A stretch of 64,000 bases of DNA. It comes from Symbiodinium natans. Lineage: Eukaryota > Sar > Dinophyceae > Suessiales > Symbiodiniaceae. Positions 30,279 through 40,202 of the stretch are shown one piece after another. Location: the NCBI GenBank assembly GCA_905221605.1, contig CAJNDS010000558.1:826159-890158 (forward strand). Direction: 5' to 3'. The notes below the pieces were generated by a model that saw only the letters and a program-made list of their open reading frames with translations, did not search any database and had not been told where the DNA came from. Both the position numbers and the translations under genes were made by a program. Position 1 is the stretch's first letter, and the number at the start of each line of letters is the position of its first letter.

Positions 30279-30427
30279 AGGTTCATGGTACTTACTAACC
30301 AATTATAACTGGGCTTATAACCCTACTTATAACTGGGATAACCCCTATAAGGCCCTTTAGGGGAATTATAAGTAGGGTTACAAGTACAGTTATAATTGGT
30401 TAGTAAGTACCATGAACCTTCAAGCAC
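30279..30427. repeat. Family III element, strongly palindromic copy
   Basis: ACTTGAAGGTTCATGGTACT on the left is mirrored by AGTACCATGAACCTTCAAG on the right, with matching internal TTATAACTGG / AATTATAA segments. It is the best folding copy in the window. Confidence 0.8.
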
Positions 30428-30971
30428 TTATAGCCCTGCTTGTAGGTACCCATGAACCTCCAAGCAGGATTGCCTCTGCCTTGAGGCGAAAATAGCACGA
30501 AAACCTTAGGTAGTGTGCTCTATGGGCCAGAAAAACGTCCTGGAGTCTTTTAGTCCTATGTCCCAGGTTTGCTCACGTTGCTGCCTCTTTCAAACAGCCA
30601 GCTAGGGTCTCGAAGGAACTCTATAGGGTACATGGGGTACCTTACAGAACTTCCTTCTTGTTCTTTCATGGCTGTCGGCTTAAACAGCAGAAACTGATAG
30701 TCCACCAGACCCAGCCCTAAACCTCAACGAAACTCTTCTTTCTTCTCTGTGTCATGATGATGCCCAGCTAACCTACTTGGAGTTCTTAAGATAAGCCCTA
30801 CAAACCTACAACCCTACTAACCACAAGGTTCGCCTTGTTTGGGCATAGTGAGCTGTATTAGGGACTGAATATTCTACAGAAAGGGAATCAAGGCCAACAC
30901 GGAAAGGCTGCAACCGTACACCATACGCCCCTCATATGGCAGGTTCTAGAAATCATGGGTAAACTTAAGGT

Positions 30972-31424
30972 TTAGGCTTTAGGCTTTAGGCTTTAGGCTT
31001 TAGGCTTTAGGCTTTAGGCTTTAGGCTTTAGGCTTTAGGCTTTAGGCTTTAGGCTTTAGGCTTTAGGCTTTAGGCTTTAGGCTTTAGGCTTTAGGCTTTA
31101 GGCGTTAGGCTTTAGGCTTTAGGCTTTAGGCTTTAGGCTTTAGGCTTTAGGCTTTAGGCTTTAGGCTTTAGGCTTTAGGCTTTAGGCTTTAGGCTTTAGG
31201 CTTTAGGCTTTAGGCTTTAGGCTTTAGGCTTTAAGGCTTTAGGCTTTAAGGCTTTAGGCTTTAGGCTTTAGGCTTTAGGCTTTAGGCTTTAGGCTTTAGG
31301 CTTTAGGCTTTAGGCTTTTAGGCTTTAGGCTTTAGGCTTTAGGCTTTAGGCTTTAGGCTTTAGGCTTTAGGCTTTAGGCTTTAGGCTTTAGGCTTTAGGC
31401 TTTAGGCTTTAGGCTTTAGGCTTT
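30972..31424 (+). repeat. TTTAGGC array, about 64 units
   Basis: About 450 bases of almost perfect TTTAGGC, a single-base variant of the telomere unit, with only a few interruptions. It passes into TTAGGGC and TTTAGGG at its right end. Confidence 0.97.
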
Positions 31425-31692
31425 AGGGCTTAGGGCTTAGGGTTTAGGTTAGGGTTTAGGGTCTAGGGTTTGGGGTTTAGGGTTTAGGGTTTAAATTTAG
31501 GGTTAGGGTTTAGGGTTCCTATGGTAAGGACTCAAGTGCTCTCGGCTACATAAGGAGTACCCCGACTTCGGACAGACCCAAATCGAGCGAGGACTGAGGC
31601 TTCCGGGTAACGACAGCAGTGCGCCTGGTGAGCAGGCCATTGCAAGATCACCTTCAGCCCAACTCAACATGGAGTGAGATTAAGGAGCCCTC

Positions 31693-31787
31693 TAAACCCT
31701 AAACCCTAAACCCTAAACCCTAAACCCTAAACCCTAAACCCTAAACCCTAAACCCTAAACCCTAAACCCTAAACCCTAAACCCTAAA
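31693..31787 (-). repeat. CCCTAAA array
   Basis: About 13 perfect units. Confidence 0.95.
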
Positions 31788-31890
31788 CACCGAGCCGTGA
31801 AGCAACATCGGCGCCTTGAAACCGTGGCCCGATTGCATGACAGCGTGAACCCTAATCATTGAAGCCCCCACCGCTGCAACAGGCTTCGAG

Positions 31891-32058
31891 GTTTAGGGTT
31901 TAGGGTTTAGGGTTTAGGGTTTAGGGTTTAGGCTTTAGGCTTTAGGCTTTAGGCTTTAGGCTTTAGGCTTTAGGCTTTAGGCTTTAGGCTTTAGGCTTTA
32001 GGCTTTAGGCTTTAGGGTTTAGGGTTTAGGGGTTAGGGTTTAGGGTTCAGGGTTTAGG
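31891..32058 (+). repeat. TTTAGGG array with a TTTAGGC core
   Basis: TTTAGGG units flank about 11 TTTAGGC units (31931-32013), repeating the variant of the large array 0.5 kb away. Confidence 0.95.
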
Positions 32059-32103
32059 GTTTACGGTTTAGGGATAAGGGTGTAGTAGGACTCTAGACCC
32101 GAG

Positions 32104-32200
32104 AGTTCCCTAGGAATCAAAAAAGGTACCCTTTTTGGTTTGAAGGGGCTTTATGAAGGGAACCTAAACCCTAAAAACAGGGAGTTAGGGCCTCCTCAGG
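32104..32200. repeat. Family Ib element
   Basis: CCTAGGAATCAAAAAAGGTA, CCCTTTTTGGTTTGAAGGGG and GGGAACCTAAACCC match the other Ib copies. Confidence 0.65.
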
Positions 32201-32409
32201 GTCCTCGCCCTAAACCCTAAACCCTAAACCCTGAACCCTAAACCCTAAACCCTAAACCCTAAACCCTAAATCCTAAACCCCAAACAAAGGGGAGTAAGGG
32301 CCTACTGTGTTGAGGGTCGTAGGTTTTGGTGTTTTTGCCGGCTTAGGGAGCCCTGCCTCCGGCTCTGCAAAGGTCGCAGGTAGCCCAGGTGTGCTTTGGG
32401 ACTGCTACT

Positions 32410-32472
32410 TTAGGGTTTAGGGTTTAGGGTTGAGGGTTTAGGGTTTAGGGTTGAGGGTTTAGGGTTTAGGGT

Positions 32473-32504
<32 letters not shown>

Positions 32505-32545
32505 GGTTTAGGGGTGTAGAGTTTAGGGTTTAGGGTTTGAGGTTT
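32410..32545 (+). repeat. TTTAGGG / TTGAGGG mixed array
   Basis: Includes a run of about six TTGAGGG units. The complementary variant CCCTCAA forms a run at 32900-32962. Confidence 0.93.
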
Positions 32546-32825
32546 AGGTCGTGCACTCTTATCAGCACATGTCACGCAGTCTTCAAAAGGGCCAGGAACT
32601 TGCTCACAGGTGAAGACGGCCTGAAGTGGAGACGGAGAGTTACGACCCGCGATAGACCCTAAACCCTAAACCCTAAACCCTAAAGTGATGCTTCAGGGTG
32701 GCTTTAGAATTGGGTTTTGAGCGATGCGCGGAGGCGCAAGAGTCTCGTGATCTTTCGGGCCCCAATCCTTAAGCCTTAAGCAAGCCCGTACAGCCAGAAA
32801 CCCTCAGTTGTGGGTTTATCAGGGC

Positions 32826-32901
32826 CCTAAACCCTAAACCCTAAACCCTAAACCCTAAACCCTAACCCTAAACCTAAACCCTAAACCCTAAACCCTAAAC
32901 C

Positions 32902-32963
<62 letters not shown>

Positions 32964-32970
32964 CCTCAAC
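32826..32970 (-). repeat. CCCTAAA array passing into CCCTCAA
   Basis: About ten CCCTAAA units followed by nine CCCTCAA units. Confidence 0.93.
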
Positions 32971-33081
32971 CCATACATAAACCCTCAGCCCCCCCGCAAA
33001 TCCCAAACCCAACAACCTAGTTCGGCTCGCCGACTTGTGCCTTTACCATGATACCGACACCGACCTCCAGAAGCCTACATG

Positions 33082-33196
33082 GCTTGGGGTTTGGGGTTTG
33101 GGGTTTGGGGTGTTTGGGGTTTGGGGTGTTTGGGGTTTGGGGTGTTTGGGGTTTGGGGTTTGGGGTTTGGGGTTTGGGGTTTGGGGTTTGGGGTTT
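33082..33196 (+). repeat. TTTGGGG array
   Basis: About 15 units of TTTGGGG, with GTGTTTGGGG variants at fixed spacing, then ordinary TTTAGGG. Confidence 0.93.
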
Positions 33197-33407
33197 TTGG
33201 TTTAGGGTTTAGGGTTTAGGGTTTAGGGCTTAGGGTTTAGGGTTTAGAGTTCAGGGTTTAGGGTTTAGTGGTTAGGGTTTAGAGGGCTGCGTGGCTTGGC
33301 AGCTATGAGTGCCTTGGACCTCGGAACCCAAACGCAGTCCTAAATTACGCTCCACCCCTACCCCCTTATATGAAATACTCCCAGGCCCTAGTTCCATTAG
33401 AGTATAT

Positions 33408-33414
33408 GGGGGGT

Positions 33415-33446
<32 letters not shown>
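33408..33446 (+). repeat. Poly-G tract
   Basis: A run of G with two interruptions near its start; a likely quadruplex former. It produces a false poly-Gly frame. Confidence 0.9.
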
Positions 33447-33447
<1 letters not shown>

Positions 33448-34587
33448 GATGTTAGGGGGAGGGGAGTACTGCAAGTTCGAAGCCGACTGCCTTTTTTCGC
33501 GTGCTGCTCCCTGTTTTGCCGGTTTGACACACTTGGTCGTTGCGAGCTCCTACATGTGACGCCAGCTTGCTGCAGGGCGAGAAGGACACGTGAGAACCCT
33601 GTCCGTTGCGCAAGGGGTCGATCCAGCTTTTTAAGGGGCTGTTGCCGGAGCTGTGCTTGGAAGTGTATGCGAAGTTCTATACGCAGCTATCACCTTATCT
33701 TCTTATTCCCCGAAACCCTAAACCCTGAACCCCAAACCCCAAACCCCAAACCCCTAAACTCTAACCCTAAACCCTTCTTGTCCATCGCCCCAAGACCCTT
33801 AAACCTTCAATGGCCCTGGGCGGTGAGCCTTCGCAGCAAAGACTGCAAGCACACAAAAATCACACAAAAACGAAACGGATAAAACCAAAAAACAAGCGGG
33901 AGGGGAGTTAAGGGCTCTCGCCACAAGGACCCTGGGCGGAGCCCACCCCAGCGTCTTCTCAGAGGGTTTCGGGCTTCGGGTTCAGGCTTTAGGGTTAGGG
34001 GTTGAAGGCACGTTCAACATCGGTGGCTATCAAAAAAGTTTACCACTGCAATGACAAGGAATACATGGACCACGCGAAGTTTGCTGCCCTTTGACGTTAA
34101 GCAGGAAAGCCCAACTGCAGATACTTCCATGTTCTCTGCCCAACCACTTTCATCCTGTTAGGAGCACGCTACCCCTAAAACCTAGACTATCATTACGCCC
34201 CCAAAAGCCTTGCTTAGCTTCAGGCCCTGCAGAAGGCTGGCACCCGTCTGGGGGGCATCGTAGGGTCACCGGGCTGTTTCCGACGGTTGACAGTCAGGCT
34301 GCCCGCCGGTGCAACTCGGTGCAACGCGATGCTTCGTGTCGAGCGCCAAAGCAGGATGGACTTAATTTTTGTGAAACACACAGGGAGATCCTGGGTAGAG
34401 TTCTCCCTGGGGAGAACTCGGGTACTGGTTATACTCATAGCCCTACATGTAATTACCCATGATGCTTCAAGAAATAGAGATGATATACTCATAAGCCTAC
34501 ATGTAAGGCCCAGAAAGCCCTCAGACCTTTTGCGGATCCTGCTGGTGGTGGGGTTTAAGTTTAAACAGGGAACCCAAGCCCCAAACC

Positions 34588-34645
34588 CTCCAGAAAGATA
34601 CTCCGAAGTAAGGTCCTCTTCAACCCAATAAGGGAACATCGAAGA
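34588..34645. repeat. Family V element, partial
   Basis: CCTCCAGAAAGATACTCCG, GGTCCTCTTCAACCCAATAA and GGGAACATCG match family V. Confidence 0.5.
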
Positions 34646-34901
34646 TGTTTAAAAATGAATATCCTTGCGAGTAAGAAGCCCAAATCATGTACCACATAGC
34701 CGAAAACCAGAAACAACAAACCTTGCTCATGCGAAGCCCAAAAGTGAGCCGAATACTGCAATGGACAGGGATCCTCAACCCTCAGCCCTCAACGCAAAAC
34801 CCTTAACCGAGTGCTACACCCTTGCATCGGAGAGTGAGCTTTGCCTAAGCAGCATGCAAACCCCAAGTACCCAACACCCCCCCTAATTACGGATTGTACC
34901 T

Positions 34902-34995
34902 TGAGATGTTTCCCCTGAAACTAACAATCTTTGATAGGGATTATGATGGGGGGGTCTACTGAGGACTGTTAGGAAAAGGGGGAACATCCCAAAAG
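34902..34995. repeat. Family II palindromic element
   Basis: TTGAGATGTTTCCCCTGAAA and GGAAAAGGGGGAACATCCCAA are its ends. Flanks ATTGTACC and AGTGTACC match at 7 of 8 positions, suggesting an 8-bp target duplication. Confidence 0.75.
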
Positions 34996-35143
34996 TGTAC
35001 CTTAAGTGGTACAGGGTTTGGGGTTACTTGTGGTGCATTAAGGTCTACTCCTCAATTGAGGGGGCTCTCTGGGGAAAGATGGCTGCTCAAAAGGCAGGCA
35101 TCGTGGCGACACGCGCTATCAAATCTCAGCTTCGCGCTATCTA

Positions 35144-35282
35144 AACCCTAAACCCTAAACCCTAAACCCTAAACCCTAAACCCTAAACCCTAAACCCTAA
35201 ACCCGAAACCCTAACCCTAAACCCTGAACCCTAAACCCTAAACCCTAAACCCTAAACCCTAAACCCTAAACCCTAAACCCTG
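35144..35282 (-). repeat. CCCTAAA array downstream of G3
   Basis: About 19 units, ten bases from the candidate stop of G3. Confidence 0.95.
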
Positions 35283-35292
35283 ACTCCTAAAA

Positions 35293-35368
35293 TCAAATCT
35301 CATACCTGGGCTCAGCTTCGGCGTCTTGCAAAGCCGAGAGCACCAGCTGGAAGAGTGCCCGACATTCC
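35293..35368 (-). CDS. G3 last exon: C-terminal tail
   Basis: After GCAG| it reads ECRALFQLVLSALQDAEAEP, then RYEI and stop TGA. ECRALF matches ECRAML of G4. A good GT donor (GTATGA) lies just before the stop, so the tail could instead be spliced to something further left. The join to the previous exon is not resolved. Confidence 0.55.
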
Positions 35369-35704
35369 CTGCCTGAACTTGCCCGCCGGGTTTACGGTTG
35401 AGGGTTTAGGCTTCAGGGTTTAGGGGTTAGGGCTTAGGGTTTAGGGTGTAGGGTAACCTCTCAAAAAAACTCCGAACTCAAACCTGAGCTTTTGTTTAAA
35501 CACCGGCAAGATCCTCTCAAGCATCTTCGATGAAAAATATCTTCCTACTCCCAATACTTTTGTTGTGCAAAATGTCCCAAGGACACACCTCCCTACTTTG
35601 AAATAGACCCTGGAAAAGGTATATACTTTTTAGGCAGAAGTATCTATATCAGGAACCCAGAACCAAAAAAAAAATATGAAAGAATAGTACTCCAGAACCC
35701 AGAC

Positions 35705-35818
35705 CGAGTCGCGCAGCTTCCCGGTTTCATGCGTGAGCTGGACGATATCGAGGGACTGGGCGGTGCCACGCACTTTCGCAGTGCCCTCGCAGAATTCCTC
35801 GACGGAGAGCGTGCCATC
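35705..35818 (-). CDS. G3 exon: second half of EF-hand 2
   Basis: After CCAAG| it reads DGTLSVEEFCEGTAKVRGTA, then QSLDIVQLTHETGKLRDS. Together with the preceding exon it gives the loop LDDGDGTLSVEE. Position 1 of the loop is Leu rather than Asp, so calcium affinity may be weak. G4 has no intron at this EF-hand but has one after DI, where G3 runs on uninterrupted. Confidence 0.82.
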
Positions 35819-36241
35819 CTTGGTCGCCCCAGTAGCCATCTGATGATAAGGGCACCCTTTTCAACCCATCAAAGTAAGGGTTTAGGGTTTAGGGTTTAGG
35901 GTTTAGGGTTTAGGGTTTAGGGTTTAGGGTTTAGGGTTTAGGGTTTAGGGTTTAGGGTTTAGGGTTTAGGGTTTAGGGTTTAGGGTTTAGGGTTTAGGGT
36001 TTAGGGTTTAAGGTTTTAGGTTTTAGGGTTTAGGGTTTAGGGTTTAGGGTTTAGGGTTTAGGGTTTAGGGTTTAGGGTTTAGGGTTTAGGGTTTAGGGTT
36101 TAGGGTTTAGGGTTTAGGGTTTAGGGTTTAGGGTTTAGGGTTTAGGGTTTAGGGTTTGCCCATTTGGGGGTTTGGCTACTTTATGCAGGAACCTTGAACC
36201 CACAAAAAAGGGAAAAGGCTACCACTGGGCTACCCAGCATC
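35819..36241 (-). other. G3 EF-hand intron: split family I element with TTTAGGG array
   Basis: The sense strand starts GATGCTGGGTAGCCCAG and ends CCAAG. Family I halves lie at both ends, with about 275 bases of telomere repeat (35878-36157) between. CATC stands at both borders (35815-35818, 36238-36241). The intron is absent from the same position in G4. Confidence 0.85.
35878..36157 (+). repeat. TTTAGGG array inside the EF-hand intron
   Basis: About 40 units, almost perfect. Confidence 0.96.
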
Positions 36242-36346
36242 CCCATCGTCCAAAATCTGGAACAGCATCCGGGCGTCGTGAACGTGAAGTTCCAAAGCAC
36301 TCAAGTAGTGCAAGATCTCTTCATGCTTCAATAGTGCTTCAAACTC
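36242..36346 (-). CDS. G3 exon: helix and first part of EF-hand 2
   Basis: After TGAAG| it reads EFEALLKHEEILHYLSALEL, then HVHDARMLFQILDDG. Thirty-five codons in phase 0. G4 has EFEALLQQSEILHYLSVLEL in the same place. Confidence 0.85.
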
Positions 36347-36420
36347 CTTCAGGGTCAAGAAGCACATGGAATATTTGTCACTGGCCCTCCCCTGGAAACC
36401 TGCCCTCGAGAATCCCTACA

Positions 36421-36505
36421 CCCCTTAAACCCGAAGACATAAACCCTAAGCCCTAAACCCGAAGACATAAACCCTAAGCCCTAAACCCGAAGACATAAAC
36501 CCTAA
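36421..36505 (-). repeat. 28-bp tandem repeat of telomere units plus GAAGACAT
   Basis: Three copies of GAAGACATAAACCCTAAGCC plus CTAAACCC in tandem. It is a higher-order unit made of telomere-like heptamers and an 8-bp spacer. Confidence 0.85.
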
Positions 36506-36582
36506 ACCCCAAACCCCTAAACCCCAAACCCTAAACCCCCAAACCCCTAAACCCTAAACCCCTAAACCCACGCAACGAGCTC

Positions 36583-36645
36583 CTTCAGAGTCAAGCAGCC
36601 ATCTCCATCCGCATCTGCGGCAGTAAAGACCTGCAGCAGCCCCGC
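36583..36645 (-). CDS. G3 exon: EF-hand 1
   Basis: After CGAG| it reads AGLLQVFTAADADGDGCLTL, then K. With GAG of the next exon the loop is DADGDGCLTLKE, canonical (Asp at 1, 3 and 5, Glu at 12), so it should bind calcium. It is 63 nt, as in G4. Confidence 0.87.
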
Positions 36646-36688
36646 CTCGCGTCAGGGACCAAGTAGTCATGTGGTCAATTCTCAATTT

Positions 36689-36796
36689 AGGTTTAGGGTT
36701 TAGGGCTTAGGGTAGGTTAGGGTTTAGGGTTTATAGGGTGTAGGGTTTAGGGTGTAGGGTTTAGGGTTTAGGGTTCATTTAGGGTTTAGGGTAGCT
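36689..36796 (+). repeat. Mixed TTTAGGG array
   Basis: Telomere units with TGTAGGG variants, in the G3 intron upstream (sense) of EF-hand 1. Confidence 0.85.
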
Positions 36797-36892
36797 CTAC
36801 TTCGTCAAAGGTATGAATGCTGGGCGGCTTAACGTGAAGAGCTCATGATTCACCGGGTAGCAGTTGACAAGTGAGATATTGGGTGCGTAAAA

Positions 36893-37190
<298 letters not shown>

Positions 37191-37220
37191 ATACATATGT
37201 GAAAAAACATATATGTTGGC

Positions 37221-37292
37221 CTGCAATTCTGCACAGCGCTCCATACGCTCCAGGACGGCGACGGCAGCATCCCTTTTCAGGATCTGCCTGAT
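37221..37292 (-). CDS. G3 exon: helix after S6
   Basis: After CTCAG| it reads IRQILKRDAAVAVLERMERC, then AELQ before a GC donor. It matches the G4 exon VLNSDAAAAVLERMERASEL. It is an amphipathic helix, probably part of the C-terminal stalk. Confidence 0.82.
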
Positions 37293-37565
37293 CTGAGGTT
37301 TATAGGGATTAGGGTCCAGGGGTTTAGGGTTTAGGGTTTAGGGTCTAGGGTCTAGGGTTTAGGGTTTAGGGTGTAGGAAGTCGGTGAGGCTCAAATTTGG
37401 AATTTTTGGGGTTTACGGGGAGCGGTGGATGCCCATATTGCAAACACCTGCTCCTGATTCCTGATACTGGATCTGCTGGTGTCTTCACAACCTGATATCG
37501 GCATCCCCGCACACAGCGTACTCCGCAAAAACTTTAACCAGCCATAGACAATCCTGACCTTCTTC

Positions 37566-37675
37566 GTAGCCCAGTAACCATATAACAACAATAAGGGCAC
37601 CCTGTTTGGGCTGCTTCCTTTACAAGGGAAACCCAGAACCAAAAAAAGTAAAGGGCACCACTGGGCAACCAAGCC
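37566..37675. repeat. Family I element
   Basis: CTTCGTAGCCCAGTAACCAT at one end and CACTGGGCAACCAAG at the other, with GGGCACCCTGTTTGGGCTGC inside. Confidence 0.7.
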
Positions 37676-37682
37676 CTCAGCA

Positions 37683-37778
37683 TATTCAGGGTACTTCAAA
37701 CCCAAATATAGCTGTAGTTATAACCCACTTAGAAGCCCCTTAGTGGTACCCTAGTAGCTAAGTACCATGAACCTCCAA
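37683..37778. repeat. Family III element, partial, adjoining family I
   Basis: TTCAGGGTACTTCAAACCCA and ACCATGAACCTCCAAG are its ends, around GCCCCTTAGTGGTACC. Confidence 0.6.
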
Positions 37779-38074
37779 GCTCCAAGTAGGGTGCCCCTGT
37801 ATAAGCCCCTCTTGAGGATCCCTGCCCTGGACCCGAAACCCTCAACATCTATTTTGCCAACAACACACCGAAAACACACAGAGAAATACTTCCGGAGGAA
37901 CATTTCATTGCTGTATTTTGTGTTTTTGTTTAAAGGGGGGGTTCTTAAGCAAGCAGGTAGCCCTCAACCCTAAACCCTGGCCCGGCCCAAACCCAACCCT
38001 GGACCCTAAACCCTAAACCCTACACCCTACACCCTACACCCTACACCCTAAACCCTAAACTTAACCCTAAACCC

Positions 38075-38164
38075 AATTGACGAAGCTGCATGGTCGAACG
38101 GACAAAGAGCGCTGCAATGAGTCGCAGGGCCGCAAACACCACCATCACCACGTAGACCAAGCAC
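38075..38164 (-). CDS. G3 exon: S6 helix
   Basis: After TGAG| it reads CLVYVVMVVFAALRLIAALF, then VRSTMQLRQ. VF..LR.I.ALF is the S6 pattern of this family, almost identical to G4. In G3 the exon continues through VRSTMQL; in G4 an intron interrupts after LF. The 3' border is approximate. Confidence 0.87.
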
Positions 38165-38199
38165 CTCAGAAGCTACGCGGGGCGCTTCTCGAGGCCATT

Positions 38200-38345
38200 T
38201 TCGGTCTAGGGCTTATAGGGCTTAGGGTTGAAGGTTCAGGCTTCAGGGCTTAGGGCTTAGGGTTGAAGGTTCAGGCTTCAGGGCTCAGGGCTCAGGGTTT
38301 AGGGTTAGGGTTTGGGTTTAGGGTTTAGGGTTCAGGCGGTTTAGG
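38200..38345 (+). repeat. Degenerate telomere-type units
   Basis: Mixed TTAGGGC, TTGAAGG, TTCAGGC and TTTAGGG units. Confidence 0.7.
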
Positions 38346-38446
38346 CAGTCTAGGCGGTTTAGGCTGAAACGGTTTTGCGACTCCCTACGCCCCCCGCTCC
38401 GACTTGCGGTACCCCCCCTTTCGAAGATAGGGCCTGTTGCTGAGTT

Positions 38447-38580
38447 TTGGGATGTTCCCCCTTGTACTAACAGTCCTTACTAGGGATTATAGTAGGGGGG
38501 GGGTACTTACTAGGGATTGCAGTAGGGGGGGTACTATAATCCCTATTCAGGACTGTTAGTATAAGGGGGAACATCCCAAG
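38447..38580. repeat. Family II palindromic element with internal duplication
   Basis: TTGGGATGTTCCCCCTTGTA on the left and GGGGGAACATCCCAA on the right. The TACTAGGGATT..AGTAGGGGGG segment is repeated inside. Flanks GCTGAGTT and GCTGACTT differ at one base. Confidence 0.82.
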
Positions 38581-38763
38581 CTGACTTCATAAGCCCACAA
38601 AAGCGGACACTGCCAGTTCTACAGGGGATTCTAGTACCCCAAAAAGTGTCAGGGAATCCCCTCCCAGACATCCCTTTGGCCTACTGAGCCCTCAACGCTG
38701 TGAGGCACTTTGTCTTTCGGGTTTCGGGTTTCGGGTTTAGGATTTGGAGTTTAGGGATGTTGG

Positions 38764-38900
38764 AGGGTTTAGGGTTTAGGGTTTAGGGTTTAGGGTTTAG
38801 GGTTTAGGGTTTAGGGTTTAGGGTTTAGGGTTTAGGGTTTAGGGTTTAGGGTTTAGGGTTTAGGGTTTAGGGTTTAGGGTTTAGGGTTTAGGGTTTAGGG
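38764..38900 (+). repeat. TTTAGGG array at the left edge of the gap
   Basis: About 19 perfect units running into the N block, so its real length is unknown. Confidence 0.95.
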
Positions 38901-39000
38901 NNNNNNNNNNNNNNNNNNNNNNNNNNNNNNNNNNNNNNNNNNNNNNNNNNNNNNNNNNNNNNNNNNNNNNNNNNNNNNNNNNNNNNNNNNNNNNNNNNNN
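38901..39000. other. Assembly gap (100 N)
   Basis: Exactly 100 N, the usual placeholder for unknown length, between a telomeric array and a TCTCAC microsatellite. The S4, S5 and pore exons of G3 are missing here. Confidence 0.97.
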
Positions 39001-39172
39001 TCTCTCACTCTCTCACTCTCTCACTCTCTCACTCTCTCACTCTCTCACTCTCTCACTCTCTCACTCTCTCACTCTCACTCTCTCACTCTCTCACCTCTCC
39101 CTCTCTCCCTCTCTCCCTCTCTCCCTCTCTCCCTCTCTCCCTCTCTCCCTCTCTCCCTCTCTCCCTCGCCCT
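39001..39172. repeat. (TCTCAC)n and (TCTCCC)n microsatellite
   Basis: The right edge of the gap: TCTCAC hexamers, then CTCTCC hexamers. Confidence 0.95.
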
Positions 39173-39305
39173 TGCCCTCGCCCTGTATGGAGCCGAAGCA
39201 TTGCTGAACCAAGCAAAGCACTAGGGTTCTAAGGCTATAGGGCTTTGTGTCCAAAGCTTGGGGTTTGAGGTGTGGGAGCAGCCAAGCTGGTCTTGTTTCA
39301 ACCGC

Positions 39306-39402
39306 ATCCTTCTTGAGGAAGTAAGACCTTCTGAATAAGCAAATCCACCACACCGAAGGCGACGATCAAAGCATCGAAGAAGTGTCCCCACATGATGCCC
39401 TC
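39306..39402 (-). CDS. G3 exon: S3 and following linker, uninterrupted
   Basis: After CCAG| it reads EGIMWGHFFDALIVAFGVVD, then LLIQKVLLPQEG. FFDALIV.FG..D is S3. The stretch DLLIQKV is continuous here; G4 has a family IV intron inside it. Confidence 0.87.
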
Positions 39403-39517
39403 CTGGTCCATGAGCAAACCCTTGAATCCCTTGAACCTTCACAATGGGAATCGTGCCTTTTAAACGAATCGTGCTGTAGCACTGCATATAGAAGAGACAA
39501 AGCTAGGCCCTGAGAAG

Positions 39518-39615
39518 TTGGGATGTTCCCCAAGATACAGCCCTTACAGGGATTATCGTACCCCCTATTATAATCCCAATTAAAGACTGTTAGCATAAGG
39601 GGAAACATCCCAACC
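39518..39615. repeat. Family II palindromic element in the S2/S3 intron
   Basis: TTGGGATGTTCCCCAAGATA on the left and GGGGAAACATCCCAA on the right, with TATAATCCCAATTAAAGACT inside. Confidence 0.8.
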
Positions 39616-39834
39616 GAAACGCCCTAAAGACCCTTGAGCCCTTACTCTTGGACCGCTCCATGCCGGTCATCTTTTGTGGAACTTGGTTGGGGGTTGAGGG
39701 TCGAGGGTTTTAAGGTTTAGTAGGGCGCAGGTTTACATGGAGCCGCTTGAACAAGTTCTTGTGCATGGCGCGGTGTTCTGAAATTCGCTGCGTGGGGAAC
39801 CGAATAAGTACTCCCGTCAAGGCCGTCTGTCCTC

Positions 39835-40049
39835 CTGAGTGTAGCACCACATCTTCCGCAGCACTGCAATTCTCACAGCAATCTCGCACACGTAGAAGGA
39901 CAGGAATGCATACTCCATGTGCTCAAAAACATTGGAGGTGTCCACATTTCCAGGCGAAGCCGGATAAGATTGCAACACCAGCTCCGCGTTGTACCCTCGC
40001 ATCTGATGCTCAATGATGAGGAAGGCTGCGTTGATCAGAATGATCATAC
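39835..40049 (-). CDS. G3 exon: S1-S2
   Basis: After AGAG| it reads MIILINAAFLIIEHQMRGYN, later HMEYAFLSFYVCEIAVRIAV and LRKMWCYTQ. The two hydrophobic stretches are S1 (IILINAAFLII) and S2 (YAFLSFYVCEIAVRI), with the conserved E and R of S2. It is 215 nt, the same length and phase as the G4 exon. Confidence 0.9.
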
Positions 40050-40055
40050 CTCTCA

Positions 40056-40136
40056 CCCCTAAACCCTAAACCCTAAACCCTAAACCCTTAACCCTAAACC
40101 CTAAACCCTAAACCCTAAACCCCGAACCCGAAACTG
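40056..40136 (-). repeat. CCCTAAA array
   Basis: About ten units, six bases upstream (sense) of the S1-S2 exon. Confidence 0.93.
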
Positions 40137-40202
40137 AAAACCCTAAACCTGAAGAGCCATAGAACCCGGCCATGCAAGCCCATTTCCGAGAGGTTCCTGA
40201 AC

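Larger units (their letters stand above)
29690..35292. other. Intergenic region between G3 and G2
   Basis: 5.6 kb holds a 450-bp TTTAGGC array, several telomeric arrays of both orientations, elements of families Ib, II, III and V, and a poly-G run. Small islands at 31540-31690, 31790-31890, 32560-32660 and 33020-33080 are open but unrecognised. Frames of 100-170 codons at 33370-34640 show no domain. The promoter of G2 should lie at its left end; no motif was identified. Confidence 0.45.

Noticed and set aside
34091-34639. Frames of 114-139 codons on both strands
   Set aside because: No recognisable domain, no exon-like flanks, and several in conflict; left as unassigned.
39306-39402. G3 as an obvious pseudogene
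   Set aside because: The exons present are open, in phase and conserved against G4; the missing section coincides with an assembly gap.
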